Of a stretch of DNA of 64,000 nt, positions 10,884 through 22,676 are shown piece after piece. Source of the DNA: Spongilla lacustris (Eukaryota > Porifera > Demospongiae > Spongillida > Spongillidae); NCBI GenBank assembly GCA_949361645.1, contig OX442436.1:1773179-1837178 (forward strand), read 5' to 3'. The notes beneath the pieces were generated by a model. That model saw only the letters and a list, made by a program, of their open reading frames with translations, did no database searches and was not told where the DNA came from. Position 1 is the first letter of the stretch. Each line of letters opens with the position of its first letter. Made by a program: the position numbers and the translations under genes.

Positions 10884-13800
10884 CTCTGGATTGATCAGGA
10901 GTAGGGACCTATTGTGTCTTGCAAGGTGAGCAGGAAGTGTATCGAAGCAAGACGCACTGTCCCCTATGAACCCACCAAAAGTGAACAAGTAAACAGGGTG
11001 CTGTGACACAGCAGTTGATTAACAAAGCTCTAATTGCACATGAGGGGTGGGGTAACAAAGCTCTAATTGTACATGAGGGGTGGGGTAACAAAGCTCCAAT
11101 TGTACATGAGGGGTGGGGGTAACAAAGCTATAATTATACATGGGAGGTGGGGTAACAAAGTTATAGGGGTAATTGTACATTGGGGTGGGGGTAACAAAGC
11201 TATAACTGTACATGGGGGCTGTAATTGTACATTGGTGTGTGGAGTAACAAAGCTGTAATTGTACGTGCGGACGGTGGTAACAAAGAGCTCTGTAATTGTA
11301 CATTGGGGTGGGGGTAACAAAGCTATAATTGTACATGTACATGGGGGGGGGGGGGGGGGGGGGGGGGTATACAGTTGCCAAATACAATGTACATATATAC
11401 AATATACACATGTACATTCCCTTTGATAAAATAGTCAGCAGAGCACCAAAAATGAACATACTGCCAGCACCCACACACTAAGCTCTGCCCTCACTCAGCT
11501 CTGCCCTCACTCAGCTCTGCCCTCACATCACCCCCACACCCAGATGTACTTCACATTACCCACACTCAGATGTACTTCACATTATCCACACTCAGATGTA
11601 CCAGACTCAGATGTACTTCACATTACCCACACTCAGATGTACTTCACATTACCCACACTCAGATGTACTTCACATTATCCACACTCAGATGTACTTCACA
11701 TTACCCACACTCAGATGTACCACACTCAGATGTACCCTCACATTACCCACACTCAGATGTACTTCACATTACCCACACTCAGATGTACTTCACATTATCC
11801 ACACTCAGATGTACCACACTCAGATGTACCACACTCAGATGTACCCTCACATTACCCACACTCAGATGTACCCTGACACTACCCACTCTGATGTACTTCA
11901 CATTACCCACACTCAGATGTACTTCACATTACCCACACTCAGATCTACCACACTCAGATGTACCCTCACATTACCCAAACACTCACTCTTGCAATGCAAG
12001 ATCTTTCCAAGAGCCCTGAACAGGTACAGTGAACTGTCCCTGCCTCCAATTGACGCACAGCCCACTTCTGAAACAGCCTTCCTCAAACCAGAGGCTCCTT
12101 CAGATCCTGCTTTCCTCGAGGCAGCAGAACCCTTCAAGCGAGTATCACTGTGCTGGTGATGTACTGATGTGACTCCTATCATGTGTGCATGTACATGTAT
12201 TCCAGTATAAAGATTTTATAGTAATGATTTTACAGCTGAATTGTAAACTATAACATCAATCTCTTCCCCTCTCATCAACTTGCCTTCCCCCTCCCTCCTA
12301 TCAGCTTCCCTCCTCTTTCCTACCCCCTTGCCCGCCTTCTCTACATGTATCTCACACCCTCCCTTTTTGTCCCTGCCCCCACCCCTCCCTCTTTCCCTGT
12401 CACCACCCCTCCCTCTTTGTCCCTGCCCCCACCCCTCCCTCTTTCCCTGTCACCACCCCTCCCTCTTTGTCCCTGCCCCCACCCCTCCCTCTTTCCCTGT
12501 CACCACCCCTCCCTCTTTGTCCCTGCCCCCACCCCTCCCTCTTTCCCTGTCACCACCCCTCCCTCTTTGTCCCTGCCCCCACCCCTCCCTCTTTCCCTGT
12601 CACCACCCCTCCCTCTTTCCCTGTCACCATCCTCCCTCTTTCCCCTTTGTCACCATCCCTTCCTCTTTCCCTCTATCACCACCCTGCCTCTTCGCCTGTT
12701 GCCCCACTCCTTCCCTACCAACCTCCCTTGTCTGCTTTCCCTCCGCTGGAAGTCACCTGCCCACCTTGAAGGCACATGAACTGTAAAGCATTGACAGCAG
12801 CACGAATGTCCCCCACACAGCTTTCAACCAAGTTCTCCAACGCTTCATTGGAAGGGATGCAAAACGTCACACCAGGGTGGCCCCGCTTAGAAGAGGACTT
12901 GGCGCACTCAGCAGCTGCAATCCTTTGCAGGGTCTTGAGCATGTTGGTATGGGCTATGGGGTTGAAACTGCATGCACATAAATAAAATCACAGGTACATG
13001 TAGTGTGCACCCAACTACATCAGCAAGCGTACTTCAAATATATGATGCATAGGCTACATGTATATCTGATGTCTCTGATCCCTTATGCATGTGCATGAAG
13101 CTCACAGCCCATGAACAATGTTGGCAGGGCAATGTGAGGGAGTGTTGGTGGAAGGGGGCAATGTGTGCTGGTAGGGATATGTGGAGGGGGCAGGCAATGT
13201 GTGCTGATAGGGATATGTGGAGGGGGCAATGTGTGCTGATAAGAATATGTGGAGGGGGCAGGCAATGTGTGCTGGTAGGGATATGTGTAGGGGGCAATGT
13301 GTGCTGGTAGGGATATGTGTAGAGGGCAATGTGTGCTGGTAGGGATATGTGGAGGGGGCAGGCAATGTGTGCTGATAGGGATATGTGTAGAGGGCAATGT
13401 GTGCTGGTAGGGATATGTGGAGGGGGCAGGCAATGTGTGCTGGTAGGGATATGTGTAGGGGGCAATGTGTGCTGGTAAGGATATGTGGAGGGGGCAGGCA
13501 ATGTGTGCTGATAGGGATATGTGGAGGGGGCAATGTGTGCTGATAAGAATATGTGGAGGGGGCAGGCAATGTGTGCTGGTAGGGATATGTGTAGGGGGCA
13601 ATGTGTGCTGGTAGGGATATGTGTAGAGGGCAATGTGTGCTGGTAGGGATATGTGTAGGGGGCAATGTGTGCTGGTAAGGATATGTGTAGGGGGCAATGT
13701 GTGCTGGTAAGGATATGTGTAGGGGGCAATGTGTGCTGGTAGGGATATGTGTAGGGGGCAATGTGTGCTGGTAGGGATATGTGTAGGGGGCAATGTGTGC

Positions 13801-16800
13801 TGGTAGGGATATGTGTAGGGGGCAATGTGTGCTGGTAGGGATATGTGTAGGGGGCAATGTGTGCTGGTAGGGATATGTGGAGGGGTTACAGCTGACAGTT
13901 AAGTACTAACATGTACAGAGGCATGTACATGTACATAGCTATGCTTTCCTGGTTGTGTGTACTCAAGCAGCTGTGACGTACAATGAATTATGCAACTATT
14001 GTACAAACCTATATGGGATTGTTCACGAGAAAAGGGACCTAGCGCATATTATAAAAAAATGTTATAAAAATGGCATTACGTTTGAATTGCTATAACTTTC
14101 GAACGGTTAAAGCTATCAACTTTCTATTTTCGTCACTTCATACTACACCATTTATCTATGGTAAAGTACATTTTGAGGTCTTTAACATGCTCCGTGCCAG
14201 TATAGCTATATCCGATACCCCAAGGGGTTCAAACTCGCCCTAACTTCCGGTAGGAATACTCAAATCGCTCCAAATTCGGTTTGTAGATAAAGAGGTCCCT
14301 TAGCTATTGGATTGTTCTGTTCGTTAATTTTTATGCCATCTGTTACGGAGATACAGTTTAACAAACTACGTGCACGTTTTCGCGCTCGATTCCCGCCAAT
14401 GATTTAAGCAAATCGCGTCCCGCTGAATGTATGGGGAGGCGGTTGTTATATCATTGGCGCGAATAGAGCGGGAAAACGTGCACGTTGTTTGTTCAACTGT
14501 ATCTCTGTAACAGATGATATAAAAATTAACGAACAGAACAATCCAATAGCTAAGGGACCTCTTTATCTACAAACCAAATTTGGAGCGATTTGAGTATTCC
14601 TACCGGAAGTTAGGGCGAGTTTGAACCCCTTGGGGTATCGGATATAGCTATACTGGCACAGAGCATGTTAAAGACCCCAAAATGTACTTTACCATAGATA
14701 AATGGTGTAGTATGAAGTGACGAAAATAGAAAGTTGATAGCTTTAACCGTTCGAAAGTTATAGCAATTCAAACGTAATGCCATTTTTATAACATTTTTTT
14801 ATAACATGCGCTAGGTCCCTTTTCTCGTGAACGATCCCATATGTAGACCTATACAGTACAAAAATGGTACAGACACATAAATGTAGATGGTACAGGCACA
14901 TGAATACATAGATGGTACAGACACATGAATACATAGATGGTACAGACACACGAATACATAGATGGTACAGGCACATGAATACATAGATGGTACAGACACA
15001 TGAATACATAGATGGTACGGACACATGAATACATAGATGGTACAGACACACGAATACATAGATGGTACAGACACACGAATACATAGATGGTACAGACACA
15101 TTACAAGACAGCATGTCACAGCAGGGAGGTGTACAGATAACCTGACATACTATACTAATAAAATAACCTGGCATACCAATAACAATAACCTAGCATACTG
15201 GCATATATTAACAACTTGGTATACCAATAACCTGGCATACCAATAGTTATTAACCTGGAATAATAATAACTAATAACCTGGCATAGTAATAACCTGGCAC
15301 ACAAATAACCTGACATACCAATAACCTGACATGCTAATCACTTCCTCCAACACGTAAATGAGCTAATGCATTACAGTGTGTAAACTGCAGCCAGTGTTGG
15401 ACAACAGACACCTGATGCAGACTAAGGGACTAGGGGCTACAAACCTGATGCAGACTAAGGGACTACATTGTAGGGGCTACACACCTGATGCAGTGAATGT
15501 CCAGGGACACGACAAAGTCCTTTGGGAAGAGGGCCATAGCACTGGATGACTCCATTTGGGTCTCAGAGACAATGAACACCAGTGGAAAGAGGAGTGAGTT
15601 GTGCACAGATCTGGCAGTAGAGAGAAGGTGATTACAATGAGGAGAAGCCTTTTGGCATGGTGACCACCAAAATTTAATTTTAAAACATTGAAATTTAATT
15701 TGAAACAAAATTTAACGAACACACACATATTACATGTACACTGTAGGTCAATGCATTTATCATGGGTCCAAATACATACATACATGTACATGTACATGTA
15801 CATGTATGTATGGCATGAAAATCCCACTGGTCACTTGTAACAAAACAATGACACAAAAATATATATGCCTCAGTTCTATGTGAATGAATCGTAGCAGTTA
15901 ACAGGTTAAGTAAATCTTGGTAACTTAAAGTGCACTTGCATCTTTGTGGCATTACATTATTTTCACATCAACATCAAACCACTAGATGTTATTAGAGCTA
16001 GATATTAGTAGGGCTAGATATTATTGTTTAGTACAGTGTACATGTACTGGACCTTATTGTTTTTGTCAAAATGCAATTTTTAAGATTTTTAAAAACCACC
16101 ACATCTTTTTTGCAAAGATGAAGGATTGCGTGTGCATGGTGTTCCTTGTTAGGCTGAATTAAAATCTTTACATACATGTTGGGTCCTCACAATCAGCACA
16201 ATACCACATCCAGTCTGTCTGTGTGTTTTGTGCATACTGTACAGGGCGGAGTTTGGCAGTAAGATGCATTATGTGAAGAGCACATGGCAGCTGCATAGAG
16301 CCGCTATGTCACAAGCCATTATACTACCTGCATAGAGCCGCTATGTCACAAGCCATTATACTACCTGCATAGAGCCGCTATGTCACAAGCCATTATACTA
16401 CCTGCATAGAGCCGCTATGTCACAAGCCATTATACTACCTGCACGTGATTTGACGTGAAAGCCACATCCCTCTGTCAGAACAGCAAGAGCCTACCATGTA
16501 ACTGAAATGTGTAGACGCGAAGCATACAACGTTAGCACTGTGAGGGCTTTAGCACACAAGGCTGATAGCTTTATGAAGCATACAACATTAGCACTGTGAG
16601 GGCTTTAGCACACAAAGCTGATAGCTTTATGAAGCATACAACATTAGCACTGTGAGGGCTTTAGCACACAAAGCTGATAGCTTTACGAAGCATACAACAT
16701 TAGCACTGTGAGTGCTTTAGCACACAAAGCTGATAGCTTTACGGAGCATACAACATTAGCACTGTGAGGGCTTTAGCACACAAAGCTGATAGCTTTCCGA

Positions 16801-19370
16801 AGCATACAACATTACCACTGTGAGTGCTTTAGCACACAAAGCTGAGAGCTTTATGAAGCATACAACATTAGCACTGTGAGGGTTTTAGCACACAAGGCTA
16901 AAGGCGATCCTACATTAGGCAACATGTTGCATGCAACTCAAATGAATAACAGTAAAATTTCAGTAAATCATTGATCAGTAAACGCAACATGTTGCCTAGT
17001 GTACATGTATGATTGATCGCCTTAAGAGCTTTGCTACAAGTGCACACAAACAATAGCACAGCTCTCTTCACATACATGTATACATGTAGTTGTATACAAA
17101 AACACAAAACACATCAGTTGACCACACATGTACATATGTGCATACAAATGTATGTGTGTATGTTGTAGATGCACGAAGAGCTCGCTGAAACAGTACATGT
17201 ATAGTAAAAAAACGTACCGCAGGATGTCATGAAATTTGTACGGCTCTCTTAAGAAGGCGTTAGGAAACTCCTGCATGATTGGATAGGTGTGGTTACAGAC
17301 ATACATGTACACAAACACACACACACACATCACTAAAGTTCTGCATACTAGACGAGCATTCTGAGTACATACACAGTCAGGCCCGTAGCCAGGGGGGTGC
17401 AAACGGGTGCAATTGCACCCCCCCCACTGGATGCAAGGTCCGCTTTGCAGGCTATGAATATTATTCACTTTATTGTGCAATCTACACATATATTAATAAG
17501 AACTGCCATGTGCACGATCGAGTGCATGTAAGAGCACTGGTACGGGATCAATTCGGGCTATGGCTCGACCCTTTTTGCCCAAAGGTCCACCTCGAAAAAG
17601 GATATACTGATAAAAATGTGGGCATATACCCAGTATGGATAATAATATATCACATAGAATCGAAGTCAGTTCTCAAGTACCCTCCCCCAACCATATGACC
17701 ACAATGTTTGGTGCGAAGGAAATAACTCATGGCCACAATGGTTTCAAAAGAGGTCTTGAATCCACTAACTAAAGATGAAGGTCATGATATGTATCTACAC
17801 ATGTAGTGTTCCGTTCCATCTGTGTAAAAGCTGACTGCAGCTGGTGACGAAGCGTCTAACCGAAAGAATTTGCTGACTGTGGCACAGTGTCTGAGGTTTA
17901 TGGTATGGCAAGGCCCGGCAATAGCTATAGGCCTGTAGGGTGGTCCGGAGAGGGAAAATAATAAGGGCATGGAACTAACTAGTAACAGAGCGGAATAGTT
18001 TTTATGCTGCATGTAGGGATAGGTATGGGAGGGTCTGGGTACTAGGAGCGCTATATAGCTGTAAGCTCCTCCATCACATCAGCTTTGCAACTTTTGCCAG
18101 GACTTGCAATTTTGTACTGAATTGCAAAATAGATTTGTGACTCTTCAATCCTATGGCATTGCATGGCCAGATTTCAGTACTACTTTGTAATAATGAAAAC
18201 GTGGTACCAGCCTTCCTTTAACAAGTAGTAAATAGTACTATGTAATAACCACATTTGCTTTCATGTACATGTATATCTGCATGCAGGGTGAGCTGCCGTA
18301 TGCTATGCATGTGATTGCAATTGTGCATTGCCCCAGCAGCTTTGCACAGAGCTTTTGATTTATTTATTTTTATACAGTCAATTGCAAAAAAAAATTTGCA
18401 ACACTTCATGGCATTGGCCAAATTTACTACATGAACCAAATAATGAAAATGTTGTACCAGCCTTCCTTTGTAGTAGAAATAGGACTATTCTGGCAGTGCA
18501 ACTGAGAGGAAGACTTTACCACTGATATTTGCTTTCATACAGTAATGTACATCAGATTCTGTAGTGTGAGCTGCCTTGAATTGCGCATTGCCCCAGCAGC
18601 ACCTTTGCAACTTATGTAGTAGAGGAAGACTATAACCGCATTTGCTTTCGTGTACATCTGCATGTATGGTTAACTGCCATATGTTATGCATGTGCATGCA
18701 GTTCTTGCACTGTGCATTGCCCCAGCAGCTTTGCATGCAGACTTTATTCAGTCAATTGCAAAAAACAATCGCGACACTTATTCTATACCGCATTTGGCTA
18801 GATTTACTACATTGTATGAACCAAATAATGAAAATGTGGTACCAGCCTTCCTTTGAGGCAGTAAATAGGACTGTGTAGTAGAGGAAGACTTTAACCATAT
18901 TTACTTTTAATATTTGATACATGCACATCTGTAGCGTGAGCTGCCTTGAATTGTGCATTGTCCTGGGCAACTATTGCAAATTGTTATGTCTTACATGCAA
19001 TTTTGTATTCAAATGCAAAGGAATTTGCGACGCTCCATTCTTACGGCATTTCTGCATTGGCCAGATTTACTTAATACTTAGAACCACACACATACATGCA
19101 TTGCTACATGTATTATCCTGGCTACACCACTGGTTGAGTCCACTTATAACACACTTTGCACCCCCCCAACACACAACCTGGCTACGGGCCTGTCACACAT
19201 GTACTCTGTAACCAGGGAGGTAATCAACAAAGGAAGATGAAACCCTCAGAATGGAACTAACAGCAGACTTAAGGAATGCTCACAAGCTGTACTTGCTGTT
19301 TCTGAGGAATGAGTAGATGGGGAAATCATGTACATTCTTACCATGCCTCCCTCACACCAGGCCGGGTCTA

Positions 19371-19414
<44 letters not shown>

Positions 19415-19430
19415 GCGCGCGCACGCACGC

Positions 19431-19471
<41 letters not shown>

Positions 19472-22360
19472 TGCACGCACACACACCTCGACCAGCACAA
19501 TCTTCTTGTCCTTCTGTTCCTGTGCCCCACAGCCCACCACAAGGCTAGGGTACCTATTAGCCTGAAGTAGAAACTGCTGGAACTGCTTCCCTTGAGACTT
19601 GGAGTAGTGAGAGGAGCCACCCCCTGGTCCAAACTCTGTGAAGTGAAAAGAAACAATTGCCAAGATGCCACATAACTAATCATGCCCTACTTAATGCATG
19701 TCCCACCATCATCCTGGTCCCACCATCACCATCATCCTGGTCCCACCATCACCATCAACCTGGTCCCACCATCACCATCAACCAGGTCCCACCATCACCA
19801 TCACCATCACCATCATCCTGGTCCCACCATCACCATCATCCTGGTCCCACCATCACCATCATCCTGGTCCCACCATCACAATCATCCTGGTCCCACCATC
19901 ACCATCATCCTGGTCTCACCATCACCATCATCCTGGTCCTGGTCCCACCATCACCATCACCCTGGTCCCACCATCACCATCATCCTGGTCCCACCATCCC
20001 CATCACCATCACCCTGGTCCCACCATCACCATCACCCTGGTCCCACCATCACCATCATCCTGGTCCCACCATCCCCATCACCATCACCCTGGTCCCACCA
20101 TCACCATCACCCTGGTCCCACCATCACCATCACCCTGGTCCCACCATCACCATCACCATCATCCTGGTCCCACCATCATCCTGGTCCCACCATCACCATC
20201 ATCCTGGTCCCACCATCACCATCATCCTGGTCCCACCATCACCATCACCCTGGTCCCACCATCACCATCACCCTGGTCCCACCATCACCATCACAATCAT
20301 CCTGGTCCCACCATCACCCTGGTCCCACCATCACCATCACCCTGGCCCCACCACACCCACTTTCACGGTACAGATAACTCATCAAGTAACGGTGATATGG
20401 AGAGGTTGGGGGTGGTCACTGATTAACTTGAATAAAGCCGCTTCCGCACTAGATATCTCAAACTGCATCGATCTAGATCTATCTGGCACCCATCCACTTT
20501 GGTCGTGTCCACACCTGAACCTGATCGAGTCAGATCAAGTCGGTTTGGGCATGGTCTATGCTGTACCACATGTTTAAATATAACCGCTGCACAGGTTTGA
20601 GTCCATGGAACCATGCATAACGCACCGCTAAAAATGGTGCGAATAAGACATCAATGTCATTTGATCAGAGAGAGGAGGCACGTTGTCTTGAGGCATTGTG
20701 CAGATGTGCGATCCTCAAGGTATTTATTACGGCTGATCATGACACCATCGACCCACCATGGCCCACACGCACTATCAGATTGACACAGATCTTGGTAAAC
20801 TAGGCTTGATACCCCGTCCTGACCTTCAGTTTTAGCCTTAGTCTGCTGAAACGCGAACGTCGGGCTACGCCCCCAACTATGTATCAATTTCCCAGACAGC
20901 CACCCTAATTTAATTAATTCTTTCAATTCCCAAACTGCAATCTGATCCAGTTTGCTGAAAGCAGATCCAATGCGGTTCAATGTGGTTTGAGTGCGGAATT
21001 GCCTTTAATAAATCAAAATAATTGTTTAGTGAAAAATACGCAGCAGTAAAGCTTCCTGCTGGTGCATGAAACTTGAGTGAAAACTGCACCTATCAGACCA
21101 CGCCCAATTCTCCCAGCTTCACCATCTCACCTTCATCCTGAGGTGCAGCTGTGACTGGATTGACCCACTCCAGAACGAAGAACCCTAAATTGTTAGCCAG
21201 GGCATGGAGTGTGGCTGTCTTTCCGCATCCTACAGGCCCTGTGATCAGGAGCAGAGGGTGCCTCGCTGCCTGTGAGTACAACACATAAGGGTCCGTAACT
21301 GCTGCAACACATAAGGGTCTATAACTGCAGCAACACATAAGGGTCCGTAACTACAGCAACACATAAGGGTCTATAACTGCAGCAACACATAAGGGTCTAT
21401 AACTGCAGCAACACATAAGGGTCTATAACTACAGCAACACATAAGGGTCTATAACTGCAGCAACACATAAGGGTCCGTAACTACAGCAACACATAAGGGT
21501 CTATAACTGCAGCAACACATAAGGGTCTGTAACTACAGCAACACATAAGGGTCTATAACTGCAGCAACACATAAGGGTCTGTAACTACAGCAACACATAA
21601 GGGTCTATAACTGCAGCAACACATAAGGGTCTGTAACTACAGCAACACATAAGGGTCTATAACTGCAGCAACACATAAGGGTCTATAACTGCAGCAACAC
21701 ATAAGGGTCTATAACTGCTGCGGTCTGTAACTGCAGCACGCAGATAACCCATTGATAATGTATCAGACATGGTCTGGTCCCCCTTCCTACCATATCTGGT
21801 CCCCCTTCCTACCATATCTGGTCCCCCTTCCTACCATCTCTGGTCTCCCTTCCTACCATCTCTGGTCTCCCTTCCTACCATATCTGGTCCCCCTTCCTAC
21901 CATATCTGGTCCCGCTTCCTACCATATCTGGTCCCCCTTCCTACCGTATCTGGTCCCCCTTCCTACCATATCTGGTCCCCCTTCCTACCATATCTGGTCC
22001 CCCTTCCTACCATATCTGGTCCCCCTTCCTACGATATCTGGTCCCCCTTCCTATGATATCTTTCGTCTCCCTTTCCCTCCATCCTCCACCTCACACTAAA
22101 TGTACCAGCTATTACATGTATGCCCATGTTAGGTCATTCCCTGACATTTTATCTTTTTATGCATGAATGTACATTCTTCATTGCAGGAAAATCAAGGAAT
22201 GCCGCAATGTTACTCTACAAATGAACATGGTTACACACAACATGCACGCACACACGCGCACACATGCATGCATGCACACACACACGCACACACACACACA
22301 TGCATGCATGCACACACACATGCACGCACACATGCACACACACGTGCACACGCATGCATG

Positions 22361-22396
<36 letters not shown>

Positions 22397-22613
22397 TGCA
22401 TGCACACACGCACACACACACACGCACATACACAATGCCACCCCTCCACATACATGTGCATGTATGAACATATTATTACAAATTGCATGCACTGGGACAA
22501 GCAATTCCACCACATGACACTTACAGGAGAAAGTGCAAACTCCAACCACTGCTGCAACTCTTCAATCTTCTTCTTGTGAACAGCCAAGTCTGTCTACAAA
22601 TGACAAACTGTGG

Positions 22614-22676
<63 letters not shown>

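Noticed and set aside
13034..13857. Minus-strand frames with repeated [15 protein letters not shown]
   Set aside because: Translation of the 32/36-bp minisatellite, with no independent coding evidence.
17370..19200. 8-bp target duplication of the CAGGCCCGTAGCC element
   Set aside because: The flanking octamers (TACACAGT and TCACACAT) do not match in register.
19657..20577. 306-codon plus-strand frame rich in His, Pro and Ser
   Set aside because: Runs through the 23-bp array in a RAD17 intron, on the opposite strand to the gene.
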